A stretch of 64,000 nt of DNA, taken from the NCBI RefSeq assembly GCF_024169925.1, contig NZ_JALJXF010000001.1, positions 1,928,001 through 1,992,000 on the forward strand. The letters run 5' to 3'. The notes under the pieces were generated by a model. The model was not told the DNA's origin and did no database searches. It was given only the letters and a program-made list of their open reading frames with translations. The first letter of the stretch is position 1. Each line of letters opens with the position of its first letter. Shown one piece after another: positions 36,561 to 46,179 of this stretch. The stretch is from Methylorubrum extorquens (lineage in GTDB: Bacteria; Pseudomonadota; Alphaproteobacteria; Rhizobiales; Beijerinckiaceae). A program made the position numbers and the translations under genes.

Positions 36561-37445
36561 ATGAAGTTGATCCGGCACGGAGCGAGCGGTGACGAAAAGC
36601 CGGGCCTCGTGGACGCGAAGGGCGGCTTGCGCGACCTGTCGGGAACCCTGCGCGATCTCGCCGGACCGGGCCTCTCGCGGGAATCGCTCGACCGGCTCGC
36701 GCGGATCGACCCCGACAGCCTGCCGCTGCTGCCGCCCGATACCCGCCTCGGCCCTTGCGTCGGCGGCACCCGCAACTTCGTGGCGATCGGCCTGAACTAC
36801 GCCGACCACGCCGCCGAGACCGGGGCCGCGATCCCGGCCGAGCCCATCGTGTTCAACAAGGCGCCCTCCTGCATCGTCGGCCCAAACGACACGGTGATCC
36901 TGCCGAAAGCCTCGGCCAAGACCGACTGGGAGGTGGAGCTGGCCGTAGTGATCGGCGCCCGCGCTTCTTATGTCCACGCCAACGAGGCGCTGCGCTACGT
37001 GGCGGGCGTGTGCATCTGCAACGACCTGTCCGAGCGCGAATTCCAGATGGAGCGCGGCGGCACCTGGACCAAGGGCAAAGGCTGCCCGACCTTCGGCCCG
37101 CTCGGCCCCTGGCTCGTCACCCTCGACGAGATCCCGGATCTGAAGAACCTCGCGATGAGCCTCGACCTCAACGGGCAGCGGATGCAGACGGGCTCGACGG
37201 CGACGATGATCTTCGACGTCGCTCAGATCGTGGCCTACGTCTCGCACTTCATGATGCTGGAGCCCGGCGACGTCATCACCACCGGCACCCCGCCGGGGGT
37301 CGGCCTCGGCATGAAGCCGCCGCGCTACCTCCGGAGCGACGACGAGATGGTGCTGCGCATCGACGGCCTCGGCGAGCAGCGCCAGCGGGTCGTGGCCTTC
37401 GACGACTGGACCGCCAAGGTCGCCGCCGGCGAACCGACGAACTGA
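36561..37445 (+). CDS. Fumarylacetoacetate hydrolase (FAH) family protein
   Basis: A cytosolic metal-dependent hydrolase or isomerase of the FAH superfamily (294 aa), whose members cleave C-C bonds in 2,4-diketo acids or isomerise catechol-pathway intermediates. The N-terminal domain (KLIRHGASGDEKPGLVD) and core are complete: IGLNYADHAAE, IVFNKAPSC, DWEVELAVVIG (metal-binding Glu pair) and GDVITTGTPPGVG. Similarity is to the 2,4-diketo-3-deoxy-fuconate hydrolase / ureidoglycolate lyase-like branch; the exact substrate is not determinable. A GGAG ribosome-binding site precedes the ATG. The next gene starts 5 nt after the stop, implying an operon. Confidence 0.88.
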   Translation: MKLIRHGASGDEKPGLVDAKGGLRDLSGTLRDLAGPGLSRESLDRLARIDPDSLPLLPPDTRLGPCVGGTRNFVAIGLNYADHAAETGAAIPAEPIVFNKAPSCIVGPNDTVILPKASAKTDWEVELAVVIGARASYVHANEALRYVAGVCICNDLSEREFQMERGGTWTKGKGCPTFGPLGPWLVTLDEIPDLKNLAMSLDLNGQRMQTGSTATMIFDVAQIVAYVSHFMMLEPGDVITTGTPPGVGLGMKPPRYLRSDDEMVLRIDGLGEQRQRVVAFDDWTAKVAAGEPTN

Positions 37446-37450
37446 CGACG

Positions 37451-38221
37451 ATGACCGCCGCCCTGCAGAACCGGCCCGGTCCAGTCGTCTTCCTCGGCGG
37501 CGGCCCTGGCCTGCCGGTCGCCTACGCCGCGGATCCGTTGCGCCGCACGGGCTTTGCCGCGGATTGGTCCTTCTTCGAGCAGCCCGGATGCGGTGAATCC
37601 GGTGCTCCCGGCCCCGTCACCGCGGACAGCGTGCGCGACGCGGCCCTTGCCTTCGTCTCAGGGCGCGCGGGGGAGGGCGCGGTCAGCCTCGTCGCGCATT
37701 CCTGGGGGGCGTGGCTCGCCCTCGCCCTTCTCGATCGCCTGCCGGCCGGGCGCATCGCCCGCGTCGTGTTGCTCCACCCTGCCCCACCGACCCGTGCCGG
37801 GCGCGAAGAAGCGATGGCCGCCCTGTTCGCCCGGCTCTCGCCCGAGGCGATGGGCCGGGCCGCACCGCTCATGGCGCGGACCGACGCCGAGGCCGGCCGC
37901 GCCGTCATGACGATCCTGCTGCCGGCCTATTGCGGGCGCGAGACCGACCTGCCGGATCTCGACCTCGCCCTAGTGCCGGCGGTCTATCACGGCGTCTCGG
38001 CGAGCCTCGGCGACGACGACCAGCGCGGGATCGTGGCGGCCCATACGAGCCGCCTCACCCTCGTCTTCGGCGAGGCCGACGTGTTCTCGCGCGACCTCTA
38101 CGCCCGTCATGCCGGCGACCTGACCGGGCTCGACGTCGCCACCCTGCCCGGCGGCCATTTCGGCTTCCTGGAGGACGCGGCCGGCTTCGAGGCCATCCTG
38201 CGCCAGCGGGGCGTGATCTAA
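37451..38221 (+). CDS. Alpha/beta hydrolase
   Basis: A 256-aa hydrolase. The oxyanion region reads FLGGGPGLPVAY. The nucleophile elbow is AHSWGAW with catalytic Ser. The acid is likely Asp in FGEADVF and the base His in GGHFGFLED. The layout resembles prolyl aminopeptidase-like or C-C-bond hydrolases. It follows the FAH gene by 5 nt and is followed by a TPR gene 12 nt later, so these three form a likely operon. Substrate unknown; a joint catabolic role with the FAH protein is inference. Confidence 0.85.
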   Translation: MTAALQNRPGPVVFLGGGPGLPVAYAADPLRRTGFAADWSFFEQPGCGESGAPGPVTADSVRDAALAFVSGRAGEGAVSLVAHSWGAWLALALLDRLPAGRIARVVLLHPAPPTRAGREEAMAALFARLSPEAMGRAAPLMARTDAEAGRAVMTILLPAYCGRETDLPDLDLALVPAVYHGVSASLGDDDQRGIVAAHTSRLTLVFGEADVFSRDLYARHAGDLTGLDVATLPGGHFGFLEDAAGFEAILRQRGVI

Positions 38222-38233
38222 AAGCCCCGCGCC

Positions 38234-39460
38234 ATGGCGACACCCTCGGTGACACGTTCCTTGCCGCTGCCGGACCGGCCCTCGGTCGCCGTGCTGCCCT
38301 TCGCCGATCCCGATGGCGATTTCGACACACAGGCCCTGGCCGAGGGGCTGTCCGAGCACGTTACCGATGCGCTCGCCTGCACCCCCGGCCTGTTCGTGAG
38401 CGCGCGCAACTCCGCCTTCACCTTCAAGGGCCGCGCCGTGCGCCCGGACGAGGCCGCCGGACGGCTCGGCGTCGCGCACATCCTCACCGGCTCGCTGGCG
38501 CGGGCGGGCACGCGCCTGCGGGTCCAGGCCCGGCTGCACCGGACGGCGGCCGATGCGCCGCTCTGGATTCAGGATCTCGACGAGGACGAAGGCGCCCTCC
38601 ACGCCCTGCGCAGCCGGATCGTCGCCGCCACGGTGGCGACGGTCGCGCCGGACCTGCCCCAGGACGCATCGCCGGAGCGGGTGGGGCCGCCGCTCGATGC
38701 CGGCGTCTACGGGCCGTTCCTGTCGGCCTACTCGAACCACGCCATGCCGAGCGCCGAGAGCGTGCGCCTGCGCATTGCCTCGATCGAGGCCGTGCGCCGT
38801 CTCGTGCCGGAGCATCCCCTGCCCTACGCGCTGCTGGCGCAGTGCTACACCAACCTCGTGGTGCAGGGTTGGGGCACGGATGCGGCGGCCGATTGCGCCG
38901 AGGGCGCGCGCCTCGCCCGCCTCGCCCTGGAGCGCGACGACGGCGACCCGGCGGTGCTGATGATGGCCGGGCACACCCTCGCCTTCCTGGCCCAGGATTA
39001 CGAGACGGCGCTGGCCCTGCTCGACCGCTCGCTCGCCCTCAACCCCAACAGCGCCGCCGCCTACGAGCGCAGCGGCTGGGTGCGCTGCTACATCGGCGAG
39101 GCGGATTGGGCCGCAACGCATTTTCGCGCGGCCAAGCGGCAGAGCCCGCTCGACCCCAACACCTTCCGCTTCGATTCCGGCCTTGGCCTCGCTCTGTGCA
39201 TGGCCGGCGCGCACGAGGAGGCGCTGGCTTGGCTCGACCGCTCGATGGCGGAAGACCCGACCTGGACCAGCACCCACCGCGTCCGCGCCGCGAGCCTCGC
39301 CTGGCTCGGCCGGCAGGCGGAGGCCGAAACCGCCGCCGCCCGCTTCATGGCGCTGGAACCGTCCTACCGGGCCAGTCGCGCTATGCGGCTCTACCGGCCC
39401 TCAGTCGGGAAGGACCGGTTCGTCGAGGGGATGCGGCGGGCCGGGGTGCCGTTCGCGTAG
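38234..39460 (+). CDS. TPR protein resembling the C-terminal half of class III adenylate cyclases
   Basis: A 408-aa soluble protein. The N-terminal part (PSVAVLPFADPDGDFDTQALAEGLSE) and the SARNSAFTFKGRAV and GVAHILTGSLARAG segments match the TolB-like module found after the cyclase or CadC-type DNA-binding domain in many rhizobial proteins. TPR-like helices occupy about residues 190-390 (NPNSAAAYERSGWVRCYIG). No cyclase catalytic domain or winged helix is present, and the neighbouring upstream gene is a hydrolase, so it is a free-standing version. Function unknown, perhaps a scaffold. Confidence 0.75.
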   Translation: MATPSVTRSLPLPDRPSVAVLPFADPDGDFDTQALAEGLSEHVTDALACTPGLFVSARNSAFTFKGRAVRPDEAAGRLGVAHILTGSLARAGTRLRVQARLHRTAADAPLWIQDLDEDEGALHALRSRIVAATVATVAPDLPQDASPERVGPPLDAGVYGPFLSAYSNHAMPSAESVRLRIASIEAVRRLVPEHPLPYALLAQCYTNLVVQGWGTDAAADCAEGARLARLALERDDGDPAVLMMAGHTLAFLAQDYETALALLDRSLALNPNSAAAYERSGWVRCYIGEADWAATHFRAAKRQSPLDPNTFRFDSGLGLALCMAGAHEEALAWLDRSMAEDPTWTSTHRVRAASLAWLGRQAEAETAAARFMALEPSYRASRAMRLYRPSVGKDRFVEGMRRAGVPFA

Positions 39461-39502
39461 TCAGGCTTGATTTTTCCCGCGCCTTCGCCCTCAAAGAGGC
39501 CC

Positions 39503-40528
39503 ATGAGCGACACCGTAGTCTCCCTCACCGCTTCCTCGGCCGCTAGCCCGGCCTCTGCCGCCATCCGGCATGATTGGACCTTGGCCGAGATCCAGGCGAT
39601 CCACGACATGCCGCTGCTCGATCTCGTGCATCGGGCGGGCGTCGTGCATCGGGCGCATAACGACCCCGCCGACATCCAGCGGGCGGCGCTTCTGTCGATC
39701 AAGACCGGCGGCTGCCCCGAGGATTGCGCCTATTGCCCGCAATCGGCCCACCACAAGGGCGCGAACCTACCCCGCGAGCGGCTGATGCCGGTCGAGGCCG
39801 TCCTGAAGGAGGCCGCCGCCGCCAAGGCCAACGGCGCGCACCGCTTCTGCATGGGCGCGGCGTGGCGCAAGCCCAAGGACGGGCCGGATTTCGACGCGGT
39901 GCTGGAGATGGTGCGCGGCGTGCGCGGCCTCGGCATGGAAGCCTGCGTCACGCTCGGCATGCTGACCCAGAGTCAGGCGCAGCGCCTCGCCGAGGCCGGC
40001 CTCACCTCCTACAACCACAACCTCGATACCGGCCCGGAATTCTACGGCGACATCATCTCGACCCGCACCTACGACGACCGGCTCCAGACGCTCGAGCATG
40101 TGCGCGAGGCCGGCATCGGCGTCTGCTGCGGCGGCATCGTCGGGATGGGGGAGCGGGTGCGCGACCGGGCCGAGATGCTGCTGGTCCTCGCCAACCACGC
40201 GCCGCACCCGGAGAGCGTGCCGATCAACGCGCTCGTTGCCGTCGAGGGCACGCCGCTGGAGGACCGGCCGCCGATCGATCCGCTCGATCTCGTGCGGATG
40301 TGCGCCACCGCCCGCATCGTCATGCCGAAAGCCCGCGTGCGCCTCAGCGCCGGGCGCAAGAGCCTGACCCGCGAGGCGCAGATCCTGTGCTTCCTGGCCG
40401 GCGCCAACTCGATCTTCTACGGCGAGCGCCTGCTGACCACGGCCAACAACGAGGCCGATGCCGACGCCGAGCTGCTGCGCGACATCGGTGTGCCGGTGCC
40501 CGAGGTGACGCTGGCCGCCGCGGAGTAG
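39503..40528 (+). CDS. bioB: Biotin synthase
   Basis: A radical SAM enzyme inserting sulfur into dethiobiotin, the last step of biotin synthesis (341 aa). The radical SAM cysteines are in [11 protein letters not shown] (CX3CX2C). The sulfur-donor 2Fe-2S ligands are represented by ACVTLGML and [12 protein letters not shown] plus the RLSAGRKSL Arg. An AAAGAGG ribosome-binding site precedes the ATG. It stands alone, 42 nt after the TPR gene; no bioF, bioD or bioA is visible. An N-terminal Ser/Ala-rich extension of about 20 residues precedes the conserved core. Confidence 0.97.
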   Translation: MSDTVVSLTASSAASPASAAIRHDWTLAEIQAIHDMPLLDLVHRAGVVHRAHNDPADIQRAALLSIKTGGCPEDCAYCPQSAHHKGANLPRERLMPVEAVLKEAAAAKANGAHRFCMGAAWRKPKDGPDFDAVLEMVRGVRGLGMEACVTLGMLTQSQAQRLAEAGLTSYNHNLDTGPEFYGDIISTRTYDDRLQTLEHVREAGIGVCCGGIVGMGERVRDRAEMLLVLANHAPHPESVPINALVAVEGTPLEDRPPIDPLDLVRMCATARIVMPKARVRLSAGRKSLTREAQILCFLAGANSIFYGERLLTTANNEADADAELLRDIGVPVPEVTLAAAE

Positions 40529-40617
40529 GGGCACGGCAAGGGGCACGGTAAGCCGGCCCTCGCCTTGACTTGAAACGCCTCCCGTGAATGGTGCCGGCTC
40601 ATTCTCAAGAGCCCGCC

Positions 40618-42432
40618 ATGCACCGTTACCGTACCCATACCTGCGGGGCGCTCCGCCCGTCCGATGTCGGCGCGAGCGTCCGACTGTCCGGCTGGTGCCA
40701 CCGTATCCGCGACCATGGCGGCGTGCTCTTCATCGACCTGCGCGACCATTACGGCCTGACGCAGTGCGTGATCGATTCCGACTCGCCCGCCTTCAAGGCT
40801 GCCGAGACCGCACGCTCCGAGTGGGTGATCCGCATCGACGGCCGCGTGCGCACACGGCCCAGTGGGACCGAGAACGCCGAGCTGCCGACCGGTAGCGTCG
40901 AGGTCTATATCGACGATCTCGAAGTGCTCGGGCCCGCGGGCGAGCTGCCGCTGCCCGTCTTCGGCGACCAGGAATATCCCGAAGAGACCCGGCTCAAGTA
41001 CCGCTTCCTCGATCTGCGCCGGGAGAAGCTGCACGCCAACATCATGAAGCGCGGCGCGATCGTCGACTCCTTGCGCCGCCGCATGCGCGAGGGCGGTTTT
41101 TTCGAATTTCAGACGCCGATCCTCACGGCCTCAAGCCCCGAGGGTGCCCGAGACTATCTGGTGCCGTCCCGCGTCCACCCCGGAAAATTCTACGCGCTGC
41201 CGCAGGCCCCGCAGCAGTTCAAGCAGCTCACGATGATCGCGGGCTTCGACCGCTACTTCCAGATCGCGCCCTGCTTCCGCGATGAGGATGCCCGCGCCGA
41301 CCGCTCGCCGGGCGAGTTCTACCAGCTCGACATCGAGATGAGCTTCGTTACGCAGGAGGACGTGTTCCAGGCGGTGGAGCCGGTGCTGCGCGGCGTGTTC
41401 GAGGAATTCGCCGGCGGCAAGCGCGTGACGGGGGAGTTCCCGCGCATCACCTATGCCGACGCGATGCTGAAATACGGCGTCGACAAGCCGGACCTGCGCA
41501 ACCCGCTGATCATTGCCGACGTCACCGACGAGTTCGCCGACGACGCGGTGGAGTTCAAGGCGTTCAAGGGCGTCATCAAGTCGGGCGGCGTGGTGCGTGC
41601 CATCCCCGCCACCGGGGCGGCCGGCCAGCCGCGCTCGTTCTTCGACAAGCTCAACGACTGGGCCCGCTCGGAAGGCGCGCCGGGCCTCGGCTACATCGTG
41701 TTCGAGGAGGAGGGCGGGGCGCTCACCGGCAAGGGGCCGATCGCCAAGTTCATCCCCGCCGCCATCCAGGCGCGGATTGCGCAGAAGGCCGGCGCCAAGG
41801 CCGGTGACGCCGTGTTCTTCGCCGCCGGCACAGAGGCGAAGGCGGCGGCGCTCGCCGGCAAGGCACGCATCCGCATCGGCGACGAGCTGAAGCTCTCCGA
41901 CACCGATCAGTTCGCCTTCTGCTGGGTCGTCGACTTCCCGATGTACGAGTGGAACGAGGAGGAGAAGCGGATCGACTTCTCTCACAACCCGTTCTCGATG
42001 CCGAACTATGATCGCGATGCGTTCCTCGCCCTCGGCGAGGAAGACTCCCAAGAGATCCTCGGGATCAAGGCGTTCCAGTACGACATCGTCTGCAACGGCA
42101 TCGAGCTGTCCTCGGGCGCGATCCGGAACCACCGCCCCGACGTGATGGAGAAGGCCTTCGCCATCGCGGGCTATGGGAAGGATGTGCTGGAGGAGAAGTT
42201 CGGCGGCATGCTGAACGCGCTGCGCCTCGGCGCCCCGCCGCACGGCGGCATCGCGCCGGGTGTCGACCGCATCGTCATGCTGCTGTGCGAGGAGCCGAAC
42301 ATCCGCGAGGTCGTGCTGTTCCCGATGAACCAGCGCGCCGAAGACCTGATGATGGGCGCGCCCGCCGAGGCGACGCCGAAGCAACTCCGCGAGCTGCACA
42401 TCCGCTTGAACCTGCCCGAGAAAAAGGGCTGA
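40618..42432 (+). CDS. aspS: Aspartate--tRNA(Asp/Asn) ligase
   Basis: A class II aminoacyl-tRNA synthetase (604 aa). The N-terminal OB-fold anticodon-binding domain ([23 protein letters not shown]), motif 1, motif 2 ([22 protein letters not shown]), the bacterial GAD insertion domain and motif 3 ([13 protein letters not shown]) are complete. Alphaproteobacteria generally lack AsnRS and use a non-discriminating AspRS with GatCAB, so this enzyme probably charges both tRNAs; that is inferred from the lineage. It is followed by a palindromic repeat. Confidence 0.98.
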   Translation: MHRYRTHTCGALRPSDVGASVRLSGWCHRIRDHGGVLFIDLRDHYGLTQCVIDSDSPAFKAAETARSEWVIRIDGRVRTRPSGTENAELPTGSVEVYIDDLEVLGPAGELPLPVFGDQEYPEETRLKYRFLDLRREKLHANIMKRGAIVDSLRRRMREGGFFEFQTPILTASSPEGARDYLVPSRVHPGKFYALPQAPQQFKQLTMIAGFDRYFQIAPCFRDEDARADRSPGEFYQLDIEMSFVTQEDVFQAVEPVLRGVFEEFAGGKRVTGEFPRITYADAMLKYGVDKPDLRNPLIIADVTDEFADDAVEFKAFKGVIKSGGVVRAIPATGAAGQPRSFFDKLNDWARSEGAPGLGYIVFEEEGGALTGKGPIAKFIPAAIQARIAQKAGAKAGDAVFFAAGTEAKAAALAGKARIRIGDELKLSDTDQFAFCWVVDFPMYEWNEEEKRIDFSHNPFSMPNYDRDAFLALGEEDSQEILGIKAFQYDIVCNGIELSSGAIRNHRPDVMEKAFAIAGYGKDVLEEKFGGMLNALRLGAPPHGGIAPGVDRIVMLLCEEPNIREVVLFPMNQRAEDLMMGAPAEATPKQLRELHIRLNLPEKKG

Positions 42433-42461
42433 TCGGAACCGCTTTGCTCCGGTTGGCACCG

Positions 42462-42553
42462 CCGTCATCGCGAGTGACTGCGAAGCGATCCAGGGACGCG
42501 GCCTCTCCGGAGGCAGTGCGCGGGATTGCTTCGGCTTTGCCTCGCGATGACGG
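42462..42553. repeat. 92-bp palindromic intergenic repeat
   Basis: Terminal 13-bp perfect inverted repeats (ccgtcatcgcgag with ctcgcgatgacgg), a second inner pair (cgaagcgatcc with ggattgcttcg, one mismatch) and a central gcctc/gaggc stem. The CCGTCATCGCGAG...CGAAGC...GATCC wording is that of a palindromic element widely dispersed in alphaproteobacterial intergenic regions. It lies between aspS and the glycosyltransferase gene. Confidence 0.85.
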
Positions 42554-42589
42554 AGAGCGGGTCATGCTCACCGATCTGCGGGCGGCCGC

Positions 42590-43459
42590 ATGTCGCTGAG
42601 CGCCATCGTCGTCAGCCATGACAGTGCGGACGCCCTGCCCGCCTGCCTCGCGGCGCTCGCACGCGAAACCGTCCCGGCGATCGTGGTCGACAATGCCAGC
42701 CGCGACGGCTCGGTCGCGGTGGCGCAAGCCCACGGCGCGCGGGTGATCGCGAACCCGCGCAACGAGGGCTACGGGCGGGCCAACAACGTCGGCGTGCGCG
42801 CCGCGGACGGGGCCCGGCACGTCCTCATCCTCAACCCCGATCTCGTGCTGCAACCGGGCGCCGCCGCTGCCCTCCTCGCGGCGGCGCAGGCATGGCCCGA
42901 TGCCGGCCTCCTGGCGCCGCGCATCCACGAGCCGGACGGGCGCTTCTTCTATCAGCCGCGCTCGCTGCTGGCGCCCTACCTCACCAATCCGAAGGGCCGG
43001 CGCGATCTCCCCGAGGGCGATGCCTGCGCCCCGTTCCTGTCGGGCGCCTGCCTGATGATCGAGCGCGCCTTCTTCCTCGAACTCGGCGGCTTCGACGAGA
43101 ACATCTTCCTGTTCTACGAGGACGACGACCTCTGCCGCCGGGTGGCCGATGCGGCGCGCGCGCTCGTCCACGTCCACGGGGCGGTGGCCCTGCACGGGCG
43201 AGGGCGCTCCTCGGCCCCGGCGCCGGGCCGGGTTTTTCGCACGCGCTGGCATCAGGCGTGGTCACGGGCCTACGTCTCGCGGAAGTACGGCTTGCCCGAT
43301 CCGAGCCCCGGCATGTTGGCGACGAACGCGCCGAAGGCGGCACTCGCCGCCCTCGCCCTTCGCCGCTCGGGGCTGGAGCGCTACGGCGGCTCGGCAGCGG
43401 GCGCGCTCGCCGCCCTTCGCGGGCAGAGCGCGCTCGCCCGCGAAGGGCTGACGCCGTGA
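42590..43459 (+). CDS. Family 2 glycosyltransferase
   Basis: A GT-A fold glycosyltransferase of the WbbL/rhamnosyltransferase type (289 aa). It starts LSAIVVSHDSADALPACL, with the nucleotide-sugar contact VVDNASRDGS, the metal-binding NPD in HVLILNPDLVL, and the acceptor motif FDENIFLFYEDDDLCRR. No membrane segment, so cytoplasmic. Its stop overlaps the GTG of the acyltransferase gene (GTGA), so the pair is translationally coupled and probably decorates the same surface glycan or lipid. Donor and acceptor unknown. Confidence 0.9.
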   Translation: MSLSAIVVSHDSADALPACLAALARETVPAIVVDNASRDGSVAVAQAHGARVIANPRNEGYGRANNVGVRAADGARHVLILNPDLVLQPGAAAALLAAAQAWPDAGLLAPRIHEPDGRFFYQPRSLLAPYLTNPKGRRDLPEGDACAPFLSGACLMIERAFFLELGGFDENIFLFYEDDDLCRRVADAARALVHVHGAVALHGRGRSSAPAPGRVFRTRWHQAWSRAYVSRKYGLPDPSPGMLATNAPKAALAALALRRSGLERYGGSAAGALAALRGQSALAREGLTP

Positions 43460-44538
43460 GCCTGCTCTCGGGACCGACGGTTGCGGAGGCGCTGGCGCGC
43501 CCACACAACGCCTTCTCCGGCCTGCGACTGGCGCTGGCCCTGATGGTGGTGGTCAGCCACGCCTTCAGCGTCGTCTCCGGCAACGCGCTCGACGAGCCGC
43601 TGGCCCGCGCCACCGGCTTCTCGCTGGGCGAGCACGCGGTGAACGGCTTCTTCGCCGTCTCGGGCTTTCTCGTCACCATGAGCTACGACCGGCGCGGCTG
43701 GCGCGACTACGTCATCGCCCGCACCTTGCGCATCGGGCCGGGCCTCGTCGCCGCGACCCTGGCGGTCTCGCTGCTGCTCGGTGGCGCCCTCACCCGGCTG
43801 CCGCTCGCCGAGTACTACGCCTCACCGGAACTGTGGCGCTTCGTGCGCGGCACGCTCCTGTCCTTCAAGAGCAACGCCAGCCTGCCCGGCCTGTTCGAGG
43901 CCAACCCCTTCCGCAGCCCGCTCGGCACGGTCTGGACCCTGAAATACGAGACGATCTGCTATGTCGGCGTCCTCGCCCTCGGGCTGTGCGGGTTGCTGCG
44001 GCGGCGCTGGGCGGTGCCAGCGCTCACGGCGGCCCTCGCGTTGGCGCTGGCCGGTCTGGAAGTGGTCCGGCCCGAGATGTCCAAGGGCACCGAGACGGCC
44101 CTGCGCCTGCCCCTGATCTTCGCCGCCGGGGCCTGCCTCTACCTGTGGCGCGATTCCATCCGCCTCACGCCATGGCTGCTGCTCGTGCTGGCCGCAGGCC
44201 TCCTGCTACAGGGCCACGCGCCCGCCCGGACGCTGCTCTTCCTCGGCGAGAGCTACGCGGCGATCTGGCTCGCCTTCCTGCCGCCGCTCGCCCGCCCGGC
44301 TCTCGACCCGCCGGCCGACCTCTCCTACGGGGTCTATCTCTATGGCTGGCCGATCCAGCAGAGCCTGCACGCGCTCTGGCCTGCGGCTTCCGCCCTGGCC
44401 CTGCTGACGCCGGCCCTCCTGCTCGCCGGGCTCGCCGCCGCCGCCTCTTGGTACGCGGTCGAGAAGCCGGCCCTGCGGCTCAAGGCGCGGGCACTCGGGC
44501 GGCGCACGCTGGGGACCATCGAGCCTGCGGGTCCGTGA
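43456..44538 (+). CDS. Acyltransferase 3 (OafA/YrhL-type) membrane protein
   Basis: An integral membrane acyltransferase of about 10 segments (360 aa) that typically O-acetylates surface polysaccharide or lipid. The N-terminal signature NAFSGLRLALALMVVVSHAF contains the catalytic His, with FFAVSGFLVTMSYDRRG following. It ends with LSYGVYLYGWPIQQ and YAVEKPALRLKARAL. The GTG start overlaps the glycosyltransferase stop by 3 nt. Co-modification with that enzyme is inferred from coupling. Confidence 0.9.
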   Translation: MSLLSGPTVAEALARPHNAFSGLRLALALMVVVSHAFSVVSGNALDEPLARATGFSLGEHAVNGFFAVSGFLVTMSYDRRGWRDYVIARTLRIGPGLVAATLAVSLLLGGALTRLPLAEYYASPELWRFVRGTLLSFKSNASLPGLFEANPFRSPLGTVWTLKYETICYVGVLALGLCGLLRRRWAVPALTAALALALAGLEVVRPEMSKGTETALRLPLIFAAGACLYLWRDSIRLTPWLLLVLAAGLLLQGHAPARTLLFLGESYAAIWLAFLPPLARPALDPPADLSYGVYLYGWPIQQSLHALWPAASALALLTPALLLAGLAAAASWYAVEKPALRLKARALGRRTLGTIEPAGP

Positions 44539-44694
44539 AACGAAATTGATCTTCTCGCGCCTCCGATGCGTTTGAGATCCTCGAGGCGTGTCGTCACGCC
44601 GCCGTGGTGGGGTGCCCTGCGCACCCTAGCTACGGAGCCGGGTCCGTCTCCTCGGGCCCATTCCTCCCCCCGGAAGCCCGGATCGCCGCCCACC

Positions 44695-44916
44695 ATGAAG
44701 GTCGTCGTGGATCTCAACCGCTGCCAAGCCTACGCGCAGTGCATCTACGCGGCGCCGGGGCACTTCGCCCTGCATGGCAGGGAGGCGCTGGTCTACGACC
44801 CCTCTCCGGACGAGACCGCACGGGGCGAGATCGAGCGGGCCATCCACGCCTGCCCGGTGCGGGCGATCACCGCCCACTCCGATGCCGCCGACGCGGCGGC
44901 CGGAGAGGCCCGGTGA
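44695..44916 (+). CDS. Ferredoxin of the P450 operon, [3Fe-4S]-type
   Basis: A small (73 aa) iron-sulfur electron carrier. Cys10 and Cys16 (RCQAYAQC) and a later ACPV provide the cluster ligands in the short pattern used by P450-linked [3Fe-4S]/[4Fe-4S] ferredoxins, with the usual CxxH/C position changed. It shuttles electrons from the reductase encoded next to the cytochrome P450 after it. Its stop overlaps the GTG of the reductase gene (GTGA), so the pair is tightly coupled. Confidence 0.9.
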   Translation: MKVVVDLNRCQAYAQCIYAAPGHFALHGREALVYDPSPDETARGEIERAIHACPVRAITAHSDAADAAAGEAR

Positions 44917-46175
44917 CGACACACCCTGAGCGCATCGTCGTCGTCGGCGCCTCGCTGGCGGGGCATGCCGCCGCCCATGCCCTGCGAGAGCGGGGCTATA
45001 CCGGCAGCCTGACCCTGGTCGGCGCCGAGCCGCATCGGCCCTATGACCGGCCGCCGCTTTCCAAGCAGGTGCTGCGCGGGCTCTACTCCGCCGACACCAC
45101 CCTGCCCTGCCATCCCCACCTCAACGCGGAATTCCTCCTCGGCCGGCCGGCGACCCGGCTCGACCTGTCCGAGCGCGTCGTCGAATGCGAGGACGGCACC
45201 CGCCTGCCCTACGATCGCCTGCTGATCGCTACCGGCACCCGAGCGCGGCCCTGGCCCAACCCGGAGGAAGCGGCGCTTGCCGGTGTCTTCACCCTGCGCA
45301 CCCGCGACGACGCCGAGCGACTCGGCGCGCATTTGCGGACCAAGCCGCAACGCGTCGTCCTCGTCGGCGGCGGCTTCATCGGCTTCGAGGTCGCCTCGAC
45401 CTGCCGCGATCTCGACATTCCCGTCACCCTGCTGGTGCGCGATGCCGTCCCGCTGGCGGCCGCGCTCGGCTCCCGCCTCGGCGGCCTGATCGGCGAAGTG
45501 GCGCGCGAGAAGGGCGTCGACCTGCGCCTGGAATCCGAGATCGAGCGGATGGAGGGGCAAGCGGGCCGCCTCGCGGCCGTGATCCTGAAGGGCGGCGAGC
45601 GGATCGAGACCGATTGCCTCGTGGCGGCCATCGGCACGCTGCGCAACGTCGAGTGGCTCGACGGCTCCGGGCTCGAGGCCGACGCGGGGGGCCTGCGCTG
45701 CGACGCCTTCTGCCGTGCGCTCCGCGCCGACGGCCGCGTCGCCGAGGGCGTGTTCGCCGCGGGCGATGTAGCACGCTGGCCGAACCCGCACGACGACGAC
45801 GCGCTGGTGGCGGTCGAGCATTGGGGCAACGCCCGGGCGCAAGCCGAGACCGCCGCCGCCAACATGCTGGCAGGCGACGCCTCGGCGATGCGCCGGCACG
45901 ACCACCTGCCCGATTTCTGGTCGCAGCAATTCGGCCTGACGATCAAGCTCGTCGGCCTGACCGAGGGTGCCGACGCCCTCGCGGTGATGCACGGCTCGCT
46001 CAAAGAGCGACGCCTCGTGGCCGCCTTCGGCAAGGCGGGCCGCACCGTCGCCGCCGCCGCCCTCGACAGCGCGCGCTGGTTGCCCGCCTACAAGGCCGCG
46101 ATCCGCGAGCGCACCTCGTTCCCGCCGATCGAGACCGCCGTCGATCAGCCCCGCATCCGTGTACAGGAGCCATAG
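44913..46175 (+). CDS. NAD(P)H-ferredoxin reductase (FAD-dependent)
   Basis: A putidaredoxin-reductase-like flavoprotein (420 aa) that oxidises NAD(P)H and reduces the adjacent ferredoxin. Two dinucleotide folds are visible: ERIVVVGASLAGHAAAHAL for FAD (near residue 8) and RVVLVGGGFIGFEVAS for NAD(P)H (near 150). The second FAD motif VFAAGDVARWPN is present, and RPYDRPPLSKQVL is the family N-terminal loop. The GTG start overlaps the ferredoxin stop; the P450 gene begins 4 nt after its TAG. Confidence 0.94.
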   Translation: MTTHPERIVVVGASLAGHAAAHALRERGYTGSLTLVGAEPHRPYDRPPLSKQVLRGLYSADTTLPCHPHLNAEFLLGRPATRLDLSERVVECEDGTRLPYDRLLIATGTRARPWPNPEEAALAGVFTLRTRDDAERLGAHLRTKPQRVVLVGGGFIGFEVASTCRDLDIPVTLLVRDAVPLAAALGSRLGGLIGEVAREKGVDLRLESEIERMEGQAGRLAAVILKGGERIETDCLVAAIGTLRNVEWLDGSGLEADAGGLRCDAFCRALRADGRVAEGVFAAGDVARWPNPHDDDALVAVEHWGNARAQAETAAANMLAGDASAMRRHDHLPDFWSQQFGLTIKLVGLTEGADALAVMHGSLKERRLVAAFGKAGRTVAAAALDSARWLPAYKAAIRERTSFPPIETAVDQPRIRVQEP

Positions 46176-46179
46176 TCCC

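Noticed and set aside
36429..36592. 55-codon frame overlapping the start of the FAH gene
   Set aside because: It overlaps the better supported FAH start by 32 nt in another frame and shows no domain.
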